Below, in pieces: positions 8,002 through 16,065 of a DNA stretch of 32,605 bases. The notes under the pieces were generated by a model, which was not told where the DNA came from, made no database searches, and saw only the letters and a list, made by a program, of their open reading frames with translations. Origin of the DNA: Alphaproteobacteria bacterium (GTDB lineage Bacteria > Pseudomonadota > Alphaproteobacteria > Rhodobacterales > Rhodobacteraceae); the NCBI GenBank assembly GCA_009908405.1, contig JAAAPG010000110.1, positions 1 through 32,605 on the forward strand. The letters are read 5' to 3'. Each line of letters starts with the position of its first letter. Position 1 is the stretch's first letter. The translations under genes were made by a program, and so were the position numbers.

Positions 8002-9336
8002 TTGGACGCACTCGGCCTTTTGCCCGATTTCGGCAATTTCTTTGCAACCATCGCGGCGTTCGTGGTGGTTCTGTCCATCATAGTCGCGGTGCATGAATAC
8101 GGCCATTACATCGTCGGGCGCTGGTCGGGCATCCATGCCGACGTGTTTTCCATCGGCTTTGGCCCGGTGCTGGCGCAGCGCACCGACAAGCGCGGCACGG
8201 TCTGGCAATTCGCGGCCATCCCCTTGGGCGGCTACGTGAAATTCGCGGGCGATTCCGGGGCGACATCGGGCAAAGATGACGACGCCATGTCGGGGCTGAG
8301 CGCCGCGGAACGCCGCCGCACCATGCATGGCGCACCGCTTTGGGCGCGCGCGGCGACCGTGGCGGCCGGGCCGGTGTTCAATTTCATCTTCGCCTTTGTC
8401 GTCTTTGCCGGGTTGCTTGTTTACGAAGGGATCGCGGTGGACGAACCCGTTGTGGGAGAGATCACCGAACTGCCTGCCGCGCCTTTCGGTTTGCAGCAAG
8501 GCGACCGCATCCTGTCCGTGGGCGGCATCCAGACCGAAACCCTGTCGGATTTCGTGAACGCCTCCGAAGACTTGCCCGCGCAGGCCGTGCTTGACTACAC
8601 CGTGCTGCGCGACGGTCAGCAGATGCAGGTGACCGGTCCGCACCCGATGCCCCCCTTGGCCGGGTCGGTGGCCATGAAATCCGCGGCGCGTGACGCGCGG
8701 ATGCAGCCGGGCGACGTGATCACCGCCATCGACGGCACCGACATCGCCACCTTCAATGAACTGCGCGAGAAGGTCGCCGCGTCGGAAGGGGCGGCACTGG
8801 ACCTGACCGTCTGGCGCGCGGGGCAGGAACTGGATCTGACGTTGGTGCCGCGCAGCACCGACCTGCCCCTGCCCGAAGGCGGGTTTGAAACACGCTACCT
8901 GATCGGCCTGACCTCTGGCGCGGTGTTCGAATACGGCACCCGTGCCCCCGGCGTGCTGGAAACCGTCACGCTTTCTGCCGGGCAACTTTGGACCATCACC
9001 CGCACCTCGATCGAGGGGCTGTATTACATGGTCGTGGGCCAGATCAGCACCTGTAACCTGTCCAGCCCGATCGGCATCGCAGAGGCGTCCGTCGCGAAAG
9101 CGTCCGACGGGGCGGTGGAATTCATTTGGTTCCTTGGGGTCATCTCCATTGCCATCGGGTTTTTGAACCTGTTCCCCATCCCGCCGCTGGACGGGGGGCA
9201 CCTGATGTTTCACGCCTATGAAGCCGTGGCGCGCCGCCCCGCGAACGACCAGGCCGTGCGCGTGTTGATGACCCTGGGCATGGCGCTGGTGCTGACCCTG
9301 TTCCTGTTCGCGCTGTTCAACGACCTGACCTGTTAG
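8002..9336 (+). CDS. rseP: RIP metalloprotease RseP (site-2 protease)
   Basis: A 444-aa inner-membrane zinc protease that cleaves anti-sigma factors or remnant peptides within the membrane. Seen: the zinc-binding HEYGH at residue ~31 in the first membrane helix, a second helix near residue 120 (VAAGPVFNFIFAF), two PDZ-like stretches (~135-215 with GDRILSVGG, and ~220-300 with PGDVITAIDGTDI), and the C-terminal LNLFPIPPLDGGHL, where the Asp is the third zinc ligand. The start is TTG at 8002, with GAAGGA eight bases upstream; no ATG in frame is well placed before the HEYGH helix. It follows dxr by 24 bp. Confidence 0.95.
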   Translation: MDALGLLPDFGNFFATIAAFVVVLSIIVAVHEYGHYIVGRWSGIHADVFSIGFGPVLAQRTDKRGTVWQFAAIPLGGYVKFAGDSGATSGKDDDAMSGLSAAERRRTMHGAPLWARAATVAAGPVFNFIFAFVVFAGLLVYEGIAVDEPVVGEITELPAAPFGLQQGDRILSVGGIQTETLSDFVNASEDLPAQAVLDYTVLRDGQQMQVTGPHPMPPLAGSVAMKSAARDARMQPGDVITAIDGTDIATFNELREKVAASEGAALDLTVWRAGQELDLTLVPRSTDLPLPEGGFETRYLIGLTSGAVFEYGTRAPGVLETVTLSAGQLWTITRTSIEGLYYMVVGQISTCNLSSPIGIAEASVAKASDGAVEFIWFLGVISIAIGFLNLFPIPPLDGGHLMFHAYEAVARRPANDQAVRVLMTLGMALVLTLFLFALFNDLTC

Positions 9337-9421
9337 GGCCCTGTTCCCCGAAAACGCCAAGTCACAGCCACATTCCTGCCGCGATTGCGCAGCATGTTGC
9401 GCCCAAAGAGCGGAGGCGCAA

Positions 9422-9577
9422 ATGGCTTATCTTGACGCGGAATTCAGCAATATCCGCCTGCTTTGGTCGCGGATCGGCGACAGGGTTCTGGTGGCGGGAT
9501 TGGTCGCATTCGCCATGGGGTCGGCCAGCTTCATCGCCATCCAGCTTGGCCATGGCCCGATCCTGATAACCCCGTAA
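9422..9577 (+). CDS. 51-aa single-span membrane protein, unknown function
   Basis: An ORF from ATG 9422 to TAA 9577 with GCGGAGG six bases before the start. It encodes 51 residues: a short polar N-terminus (MAYLDAEFSNIRLLWSRIGD), then one hydrophobic segment (VLVAGLVAFAMGSASFIAIQ, about residues 22-41), and a short tail ending ILITP. Start codon, ribosome site and codon usage fit a real gene. It sits between rseP and bamA and just before a rho-independent terminator (9603-9630), so it is the last gene of the upstream transcription unit. I do not recognise a family. Confidence 0.6.
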   Translation: MAYLDAEFSNIRLLWSRIGDRVLVAGLVAFAMGSASFIAIQLGHGPILITP

Positions 9578-9602
9578 GGGGGGATATCCACTGCTTGCCG
9601 AG

Positions 9603-9636
9603 CGCATCCGACACGGATCGGGTGCGTTTTGCGTTT
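9603..9636 (+). terminator. Rho-independent terminator after the rseP unit
   Basis: A 9-bp stem, CGCATCCGA (9603-9611) pairing with TCGGGTGCG (9618-9626) with one T-G wobble and a CACGGA loop, is followed at once by TTTTGCGTTT. It lies 26 bp after the 51-aa ORF stop and would end the pyrH-to-rseP transcription unit. Confidence 0.7.
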
Positions 9637-9679
9637 CTGGACAATAGTTTTCGTGCAGCAGCGCAACGCAGTCACTTTG

Positions 9680-9733
9680 CCCGGCCCGTGCCGGGGGCTT
9701 TGCTTTGACAACCCCAACGGAAGCCGCTAGGCA
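9680..9733 (+). promoter_or_regulatory. Second hairpin and candidate bamA promoter
   Basis: CCCGG (9680-9684) and CCGGG (9691-9695) form a short stem followed by GGCTTTGCTTT, a weaker terminator-like structure. Overlapping its tail is a perfect TTGACA (9705-9710); 17 bases later is TAGGCA (9728-9733), a poor -10 match. This would give bamA its own housekeeping promoter about 80-100 bp before its start. The -35 is convincing; the -10 is not. Confidence 0.35.
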
Positions 9734-9810
9734 CGACTCCAAAATAATGCGGTAAGACGGGGCCCGAAATGCGCGGAATCTTTAGGATGCTGCCATCGCG
9801 CGAGGGGGGC

Positions 9811-12135
9811 ATGGCACAGCGCCTGCGCTTCTTCACTTTGATGGTTTCATGTTTGTTGTCAGTAAGTTCGTTTGCGGGCGTCACCTCGGCAGAGGCGCAG
9901 AGCTATCGTTTTTCGACCATCGAAATCGATGGGAATGTCCGTGTCGACGATTCTACGATCCTGAGCGTCGCCAGAATCGGCACCGGACAGTCTGTCAGCG
10001 CAGGGCAGATCAGCACGGCTTATGGCAATCTGTCGGCCTCGGGCCTGTTCGAAACGGTCGAACTGGAACCGCGGGGCAGTCGCCTTGTGATCCGCGTCAA
10101 GGAATTCCCTGTCATCGGTATCGTGAATTTCGAAGGCAACCGTCGAATCGACGATGATGTGCTGGCCGAATCCGTAGAGGTGCGGGCCGGGCGCGTTCTG
10201 TCGCCCGCCCAGGTCGAGGCCGATGCGCGTGCCATTGCCGAAGTCTACGCCGAACGGGGCCGCACCGCCGCGGAAGTGACGCCGCAGATCCTTCCGCGTG
10301 GAAACAACCGGGTCGATCTGGCGTTCGTGGTACGCGAGGGCGACGTGGTCGAGATCGAGCGCGTCTCTTTCGTCGGCAATCGCGCATTTTCCAATTACCG
10401 GCTGCGCAACGTGTTGAACACGAAGCAGGCAGGCGTGCTGCGCTGGCTGATCCAGCGGGACACGTTTGTCGCAGAGCGCATCGCACTGGACCGCCAGCTT
10501 CTGTCCGATTTCTACCAGGCGCGTGGCTATATCGACTTCGAAATCCTGTCGGTCACGCCGGAGCTGGCGCGCGAGCGCGACCGGTTCTTCCTGACATTCA
10601 ACCTGCGCGAGGGCGAACAATTTCGGTTTGGTGACGTGACGGTGGTCAGCGAAATCGACGGGATCGACGCGGCCGATTACGAGCGTGAATTGCGTGTGCG
10701 TGCGGGTGACATTTTCGCGCCGACCACGCTGGAGCGCAACATTGCCCGGATGGAAACTCTGGCAGAACGTCGTGGCTTGCGCTTCGTGCGCGCCGAGCCG
10801 CGCTTTACCCGCAATAACCGCGACCGCACCGTGGATGTCGAGTTCGCCATCGTCCGGGGGGACCGCGTCTTTGTCGAACGGATCGACATCCAGGGGAATA
10901 CCACCACCCGCGACGAGGTGATCCGCCGCCAGTTCCGGGTTGCCGAAGGCGATCCGCTGAACCCGCGCAAGATCCGCGAAGCGGCCGCGCGTATCGAGGC
11001 CTTGGGCTATTTCGCCGAGACCGATGTCGAACCGCGCCAAGGCTCGACACCCGATCAGGCGGTGGTCGATGTTGAAGTGGAAGAAACCACGACCGGGTCG
11101 CTGGGCTTTTCCGTCAGCTATTCGCGTGAGCAGGGCGCCGGTTTCGGGATTTCCTTTGCCGAGCAGAACTTTCTTGGTCGCGGGCAGCAGGTTGCGATCA
11201 GCCTGAACACCGTCAAGGGATCGCGCGACATTTCGGCGTCCATCACCGAGCCGGCGCTTCTGGGCCGCGATCTCGCGTACACGCTCAGCCTTGGCTACAA
11301 GGAAACATCGGATTTCCAGAATAGCAATTTCGACACCAAGGAAGCGTTCTTCAACAATTCGCTGGGGTTCCCGGTCAGCGAATTCGGACGCCTGACGCTG
11401 CGGCAGGGCTTGCAGGTTTCGTCGCTTGGCGGGCTACCGCCGACGGCGTCGGAAAGGCTGCTCGATGACCAGCGGGATGGACGCACCATAACCGGTACGC
11501 TGGGCTACACCTATGTCTACGACACCCGCGAGGACAGTGTTGACCCCAGCCGTGGTTGGATCTTCTCGCTGTCGCAGGACCTGGGTATCGGCAATGGACA
11601 GCGTCGTTTCTTCAAGACAGAAGCCCGCGCCGGGTATGAAATGGCCGTGTTCAACGAAGACGTGACACTCAAGGCCGATGGCCGGGTCGGTGCTTTGTAC
11701 ATGGCCAACGGGCGTTCGCGCTTCCGCGACCGCTTCCAGCTTGCCAGTGTCATGCGTGGTTTCGCGGCAGGTGATTCCGGGCCCCGGGACTTCGCGTCCG
11801 CGGAAGACGACATCCTGGGGGGCACGCGCTACGCGGTCGTGTCGCTGGAAGCGCAGTTTCCGCTTGGTCTGCCCGAAGAATACGGCCTGAGCGGCGGTGT
11901 GTTCGCCGATGTTGGCACGTTGTGGGGGGTTGATAATGCCGGTCGTCCGGGAATCAACCTGGTCGATGCAGCCGGGGAAAACTCTTCCGACCCGCATCTG
12001 CGCGCCACGCTCGGTGTGTCGTTGTTCTGGGACAGCCCCTTGGGTCCGCTGCGGTTCGATTTCTCGAAGCCGTTGAAAAAGCGCGACTATGACAAGGCGC
12101 AGAATTTCGACTTCTCGATCGTGTCCAGCTTCTGA
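9811..12135 (+). CDS. bamA: Outer membrane protein assembly factor BamA (Omp85)
   Basis: A 774-aa outer-membrane protein that folds and inserts beta-barrel proteins. N-terminal signal peptide (MAQRLRFFTLMVS to SAEAQ), about five POTRA repeats through residue ~410 (recurring patterns such as IEIDGNVRVDDSTI, VNFEGNRRIDDDV, VSFVGNRAFSNYRLR and IDIQGNTTTRDEVIRR), then the 16-strand barrel with the Omp85 motif VRGFAAGD-like MRGFAAGDSGPRD, and a terminal Phe (FDFSIVSSF), the barrel-recognition signal. The frame also opens at 9769; I prefer 9811, where AGGGGGG gives a strong ribosome site and the signal peptide starts at residue 1. Only a few bases separate it from skp. Confidence 0.96.
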   Translation: MAQRLRFFTLMVSCLLSVSSFAGVTSAEAQSYRFSTIEIDGNVRVDDSTILSVARIGTGQSVSAGQISTAYGNLSASGLFETVELEPRGSRLVIRVKEFPVIGIVNFEGNRRIDDDVLAESVEVRAGRVLSPAQVEADARAIAEVYAERGRTAAEVTPQILPRGNNRVDLAFVVREGDVVEIERVSFVGNRAFSNYRLRNVLNTKQAGVLRWLIQRDTFVAERIALDRQLLSDFYQARGYIDFEILSVTPELARERDRFFLTFNLREGEQFRFGDVTVVSEIDGIDAADYERELRVRAGDIFAPTTLERNIARMETLAERRGLRFVRAEPRFTRNNRDRTVDVEFAIVRGDRVFVERIDIQGNTTTRDEVIRRQFRVAEGDPLNPRKIREAAARIEALGYFAETDVEPRQGSTPDQAVVDVEVEETTTGSLGFSVSYSREQGAGFGISFAEQNFLGRGQQVAISLNTVKGSRDISASITEPALLGRDLAYTLSLGYKETSDFQNSNFDTKEAFFNNSLGFPVSEFGRLTLRQGLQVSSLGGLPPTASERLLDDQRDGRTITGTLGYTYVYDTREDSVDPSRGWIFSLSQDLGIGNGQRRFFKTEARAGYEMAVFNEDVTLKADGRVGALYMANGRSRFRDRFQLASVMRGFAAGDSGPRDFASAEDDILGGTRYAVVSLEAQFPLGLPEEYGLSGGVFADVGTLWGVDNAGRPGINLVDAAGENSSDPHLRATLGVSLFWDSPLGPLRFDFSKPLKKRDYDKAQNFDFSIVSSF

Positions 12136-12137
12136 GA

Positions 12138-12740
12138 ATGGTCGGGTTTCGGGCGTTCGTCGTGATTGTGGTTGCAGGGTTTTGCCCTGTGACCATGAGC
12201 AGCGCCCAGCCGCAGACCGGCTTTTCCCTGGGCGAGACCGTGGGCACCACCAACGGCCCCGGTCTGGTTCTGCGCAGTATCGACGAGGAACGACTGTTCC
12301 GCGAATCGCAGTTCGGGCAGCGTGTTCTTGGGGCGATAGACGCGGCTTCACGCGCGCTCGAGGACGAGAATGCTGCCCTCCTGGCCGAGCTGACCGATCG
12401 AGAGGAAGAGCTTACCGAGCTGCGCGATACGCTCGATGCCGAAGAATTCCGCGCGCAGGCCGAAGCCTTTGACCAGCGCGCCGAGATGATCCGCCAGGGA
12501 CAAGCGCAGAAGCTGGCCCGTTTCTCGCAATTCGAAGAGTCAGAGCGCCGGCGTTTCTTCGCGCAGACCGAGGATGTCTTGCGGCAGGTTCTGGAAGAGC
12601 AAGGTGCGCAGATCCTGATTGCCTCGGGCGCGGTGATCGTTGGTGTGCCGGAAATGGACATGACCGATGCGACGATTGCCGCGATAGATGCCGCGATCGG
12701 CGACGGGGGCGCGCCTCCCTTTCCCCTGACATTGCCATGA
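12138..12740 (+). CDS. skp: OmpH/Skp-family periplasmic chaperone
   Basis: A 200-aa protein with a signal peptide (VGFRAFVVIVVAGFCPV to SSAQ), a beta segment (LVLRSIDEERLFRESQFGQRVL) and a long charged, coiled-coil-prone stretch (residues ~75-150, rich in E, R, Q and A). It closes with DVLRQVLEEQGAQILIASGAVIVG, the Skp C-terminal beta part. Skp trimers carry unfolded outer-membrane proteins to BamA. The ATG lies two bases after the bamA stop, so the two are translationally linked. Sequence similarity in this family is low; the call rests on architecture and the bamA-skp-fabZ context. Confidence 0.85.
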   Translation: MVGFRAFVVIVVAGFCPVTMSSAQPQTGFSLGETVGTTNGPGLVLRSIDEERLFRESQFGQRVLGAIDAASRALEDENAALLAELTDREEELTELRDTLDAEEFRAQAEAFDQRAEMIRQGQAQKLARFSQFEESERRRFFAQTEDVLRQVLEEQGAQILIASGAVIVGVPEMDMTDATIAAIDAAIGDGGAPPFPLTLP

Positions 12741-12777
12741 GCCGGTCCATCCGGGCGACGCTTGCCAGTTGTTGCCC

Positions 12778-12796
12778 GCCTTGCTAAGCGCAAGGC
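12778..12796 (+). other. Hairpin between skp and fabZ
   Basis: GCCTTGC (12778-12784) and GCAAGGC (12790-12796) form a perfect 7-bp stem with a 5-base loop, ending 24 bp before the fabZ start. There is no T-run, so it is more likely an mRNA-processing or stability element, or a weak attenuator, than a terminator. Confidence 0.4.
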
Positions 12797-12820
12797 TGCA
12801 TTCGCTTGGAGAGGTCAGAT

Positions 12821-13291
12821 ATGACGGATAGTGCCCCACCCGCCGCAGAGGCCGACCTGGCCACGATCATGAAGATCATCCCGCACCGCTACCCGTTCCT
12901 GCTGGTGGACAAGGTGCGCGACGTGGTGGCGCGCGAAAGTGCCGTGGGCATCAAGAATGTCACCTTCAACGAGCCGCATTTCCAGGGCCATTTCCCGGGC
13001 GCGCCCATCATGCCCGGCGTGACCATTGTCGAAGCCATGGCGCAGACCGCCGCCGTGCTGGTTGGCCTGACCATCGGCTACGGTGAACAAGCCCCGCTGG
13101 TCTATTTCATGTCCATCGACAAGGCCAAGTTCCGCCGCAAGGTGGTGCCGGGCGATGTGTTGGAATTGCATGTGAAAGTGCTGCGCGGCTCGACGAAAAT
13201 CTGGAAGTTCGAGGGCACCGCAATGGTCGACGGTCAGATCGCCGCACAGGCCGAATTCGCGGCGATGATCGACGCCTCGGCCTCGGCATAA
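12821..13291 (+). CDS. fabZ: 3-hydroxyacyl-ACP dehydratase FabZ
   Basis: A 156-aa hotdog-fold enzyme dehydrating beta-hydroxyacyl-ACP in fatty acid synthesis. It competes with the lipid A branch (LpxA) for the same hydroxyacyl-ACP pool, which explains the clustering. Seen: [13 protein letters not shown], then [18 protein letters not shown] with the catalytic His in GHFPG, and VEAMAQ with the catalytic Glu. GAGAGG precedes ATG 12821; an in-frame TTG at 12806 is less likely. lpxA starts 10 bp after the stop. Confidence 0.97.
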   Translation: MTDSAPPAAEADLATIMKIIPHRYPFLLVDKVRDVVARESAVGIKNVTFNEPHFQGHFPGAPIMPGVTIVEAMAQTAAVLVGLTIGYGEQAPLVYFMSIDKAKFRRKVVPGDVLELHVKVLRGSTKIWKFEGTAMVDGQIAAQAEFAAMIDASASA

Positions 13292-13301
13292 GGGCGCACC
13301 C

Positions 13302-14102
13302 ATGTCAGGAATAGACCCAAGCGCAACGATTCACCCAATGGCGGTGGTGGAGGATGGCGCGCGGATCGGTGCGGGCTGCACCGTCGGCCCTTTTGCCACC
13401 ATCGGGCCAGAGGTCAGCCTGGGCGCGAATGTCACCGTCAAGCCCCATGCCCATGTCACCGGCTGGACGGATGTCGGTGAGGGCTGCACGGTCTTCTCCT
13501 TCGCGTCGGTCGGTGAAGTCCCGCAAGACCTGAAATACGCGGGTGAGCGCACGCGCCTTTTGGTCGGGCGCAACTGCCGCATTCGCGAAAACGCGACGCT
13601 GCATTGCGGGACCGAACAGGGGGGCGGGATCACGCGGGTCGGCGAGAACTGTCTTGTGATGGCGGGCGCGCATGTCGGTCATGACGCGCAGGTCGGCAAT
13701 AACGTGATCCTGGCGAATTACGCGGGCGTCGCAGGACATGTCGTGATCGAGGATAACGTGATCGTCGGCGCGCTGTCGGGCATTCACCAATTCGTCCGCA
13801 TCGGTGAAGGCGCGATCATCGGCGGGGTCAGCCGTGTTACGCATGACGTGATGCCCTTCGGCATGGTGGCCAATAACGATGGCACGCTGAACGGGCTGAA
13901 CCTGATCGGGCTGAAGCGTCGCGGCATGGCGCGCGATGATATCGCCGCGCTGCGCGCGGCGTATCGCACGCTGGCCGATCGCGATGTGCCCCTGGTGGAA
14001 GCGGCGCAAACCCTGGCCGACAGTGCAGAAAGCGAGGCCGTGCGCAAGCTCGCCGCGTTCTTCACCGACACGTCGGGCCGCAGCTTTTTGCGCCCGCAAT
14101 GA
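13302..14102 (+). CDS. lpxA: UDP-N-acetylglucosamine O-acyltransferase LpxA
   Basis: A 266-aa left-handed parallel beta-helix protein performing the first step of lipid A synthesis (3-hydroxyacyl transfer to UDP-GlcNAc). Hexapeptide repeats run from residue ~5 to ~190 (IHPMAVVEDGARIGAGCTV, VTVKPHAHVTG and so on). AHVGHDAQVGNNVILAN carries the catalytic His. PFGMVANNDG...GLNLIGLKRRG starts the helical C-terminal part. Its TGA overlaps the lpxI ATG by 4 bp (ATGA), indicating coupled translation. Confidence 0.97.
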   Translation: MSGIDPSATIHPMAVVEDGARIGAGCTVGPFATIGPEVSLGANVTVKPHAHVTGWTDVGEGCTVFSFASVGEVPQDLKYAGERTRLLVGRNCRIRENATLHCGTEQGGGITRVGENCLVMAGAHVGHDAQVGNNVILANYAGVAGHVVIEDNVIVGALSGIHQFVRIGEGAIIGGVSRVTHDVMPFGMVANNDGTLNGLNLIGLKRRGMARDDIAALRAAYRTLADRDVPLVEAAQTLADSAESEAVRKLAAFFTDTSGRSFLRPQ

Positions 14103-14914
14103 CCCGCACGGCGCTGATCGCGGGGCGGGGGGTCTTGCCCGAAATCGTCGCCGCGCGGTTGTCGCTGGAAGGCGCGCCGCCGGTGCTGGCGGAACTCGAG
14201 GGGTTCGAGAGCCTGTCGCTGGCGCGCCACGGGGTGGAACGCTTCCGACTGGAACGCCTTGTGCCTTTCCTGGACCGGCTGGTCGATCTGGGGGTAACCC
14301 GCGCGGTGTTTGCGGGCGGCGTGCATCGCCCGCGGCTGGACCCCGCGCTTCTGGACCCGGCCACGATGCAGCTTTTGCCGCGCATCATGGCGGCCATGGG
14401 GCAGGGGGACGATGGCGCATTGCGCGAGGTGATCGCGCTGATGGGCGAATGGGGCATCGACGTTGTCGGCGCGCAGGATATTTGCCCCGAATTGCTGCCC
14501 GATGCGGGCCAGCTTGGCAGCCACGTGCCCAATACGCAGGACCGTAAGGACATCGCGCGCGGGTTTGAAATATTGCAAACCATGGGCGCGGCGGATGTGG
14601 GGCAGGGCTGCTGCGTCGCGCGCGGCCAGTGTTTGGCGATGGAGGCGCTCCCCGGCACCGACGTGATGCTGGTGCACCTGGCCACGTTGCGCGGCGGCGC
14701 GCTGCCCGAAGGTGGCGTGTTCTGCAAAGCCCCGAAGCCCGCGCAGGACCGCCGCATCGATTTGCCCGCCTTGGGCGTGGCCACGGTCGATGCGGCCCAC
14801 AGGGCCGGTCTGCGCGGCATTGCGGTTCAGGCGGGCGGCGTGCTTATGATCGACGCGCAAGCCATGATCGCGCGCGCCGACGAACTGGGGCTGTTCCTGC
14901 TGGCAGAGCCATGA
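14099..14914 (+). CDS. lpxI: UDP-2,3-diacylglucosamine pyrophosphatase LpxI
   Basis: A 271-aa protein of the former DUF1009 family. LpxI hydrolyses UDP-2,3-diacylglucosamine to lipid X + UMP and replaces LpxH in alphaproteobacteria. Family blocks: N-terminal LIAGRGVLPEIVA, then AADVGQGCCVARGQCLAMEALPGTD (the C-terminal catalytic domain), KAPKPAQDRRIDLPALG with the conserved QD-x-R-x-DLP, and GLRGIAVQAGGVLM. It overlaps lpxA and lpxB by 4 bp each, so the three are translated as a chain; product and substrate channel directly into LpxB. Confidence 0.95.
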   Translation: MTRTALIAGRGVLPEIVAARLSLEGAPPVLAELEGFESLSLARHGVERFRLERLVPFLDRLVDLGVTRAVFAGGVHRPRLDPALLDPATMQLLPRIMAAMGQGDDGALREVIALMGEWGIDVVGAQDICPELLPDAGQLGSHVPNTQDRKDIARGFEILQTMGAADVGQGCCVARGQCLAMEALPGTDVMLVHLATLRGGALPEGGVFCKAPKPAQDRRIDLPALGVATVDAAHRAGLRGIAVQAGGVLMIDAQAMIARADELGLFLLAEP

Positions 14915-16065
14915 AGGTCTTCCTGATCGCGGGCGAACCGTCGGGCGACGCGCTGGGTGCCGCGCTGATGGCGGGGCTGGCCGATCTGGCGCCGGGTTGC
15001 GCATTCGCGGGTGTGGGCGGAGAGGGGATGACGGCGGCGGGTCTGAATTCACTCTTCCCCATGTCTGATCTGTCGGTTATGGGGCTGGCCGAAGTGCTGC
15101 CGCGTATCGCGCTCTTGCGCCGCCGCATCGCGCAGACCGCCCAGGCCATCACCGACACAAGGCCCGATCTGGTCGTGACCATCGACAGCCCCGATTTCTG
15201 CCTGCGCGTGTTGCGCAAGGCCCGCGCCGCGCGCCCCGATCTGCCGGTGGCGCATTACGTCGCGCCCTCGGTCTGGGCGTGGCGGCCAAGGCGGGCGGCG
15301 CGCATGGCGCCCTTGGTCGATCACGTTCTGGCGCTCTTGCCGTTCGAGCCGCCCTATATGCAGGAAGCGGGCATGTCCTGCGATTTCGTCGGGCACCCGG
15401 TCGTCGCCGTCCCCCGCGCGTCAGAGGCCGAGGCGCAGGCGATACGTCAATCGGACACGGTCGTTCTGGCGCTTCCCGGCTCGCGCGGGGGCGAGATCGC
15501 GCGGCTGGCCCCGCGCTTCGGGCAGGCTTTGGGGCTGGCGCTGCCACAGGGGGCGCAGGTGCTTGTGCCCACGGTGGCCGCGCAGGCCGACCACATGCGC
15601 GCGCAGGTGGCGGCATGGCCCATTCCGGCGCAGGTTTTGACGGACCCGGCCCAGAAGCGCGCGGCCTTCGGCGCGGCGGATGCGGCGCTGGCGGCGTCCG
15701 GCACGGTCAGCCTGGAGCTGGCGGCGAATGACACGCCCATGGTCATCGGCTACGACATGGCCTGGCTGACGCAGCGGATTGCCGAGCGTCTGGTCAAGCT
15801 GGACACGGTGACGCTGGTCAACTTGGTGTCCGATACCCGCGCGGTGCCTGAATACCTGGGACGTGCCTGCACGGCGCAGAACCTTGGGCAAGGCTTGCGC
15901 GACCTGCTCACCGACCCCGCCCGCCAAGCCGCCCAACGCGCGGCCATGCGCCTGACGATGGAGCGGTTAGGGCAGGGGGGCGACGCGCCGGGGCGCCGTG
16001 CGGCGGCGTCTTGCCTGGCCTTCATGGTTCGGAAAGCGGGTGGTGGTCCAGCACCAGCGCCTTGA
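14911..16065 (+). CDS. lpxB: Lipid-A-disaccharide synthase LpxB
   Basis: A 384-aa GT19 glycosyltransferase joining lipid X and UDP-diacylglucosamine into the lipid A disaccharide at the inner membrane. Seen: the N-terminal FLIAGEPSGDALGA, GGEGMTAAG, YVAPSVWAWRPRR, DFVGHPVV, LALPGSRGGEI and ASGTVSLELA. Start ATG 14911 overlaps the lpxI stop (ATGA); the frame is open further upstream only as a shadow of lpxI. The last ~14 codons overlap the 3' end of xerD on the other strand by 44 bp, leaving an unusual small Gly/Ala/Pro tail. Confidence 0.96.
   Translation: MKVFLIAGEPSGDALGAALMAGLADLAPGCAFAGVGGEGMTAAGLNSLFPMSDLSVMGLAEVLPRIALLRRRIAQTAQAITDTRPDLVVTIDSPDFCLRVLRKARAARPDLPVAHYVAPSVWAWRPRRAARMAPLVDHVLALLPFEPPYMQEAGMSCDFVGHPVVAVPRASEAEAQAIRQSDTVVLALPGSRGGEIARLAPRFGQALGLALPQGAQVLVPTVAAQADHMRAQVAAWPIPAQVLTDPAQKRAAFGAADAALAASGTVSLELAANDTPMVIGYDMAWLTQRIAERLVKLDTVTLVNLVSDTRAVPEYLGRACTAQNLGQGLRDLLTDPARQAAQRAAMRLTMERLGQGGDAPGRRAAASCLAFMVRKAGGGPAPAP

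Noticed and set aside
6724-9360. 878-codon open frame on the minus strand across dxr and rseP
   Set aside because: Runs opposite two well-supported genes; composition is rich in Gly, His, Arg and Gln with no motif. Typical antisense frame in high-GC DNA.
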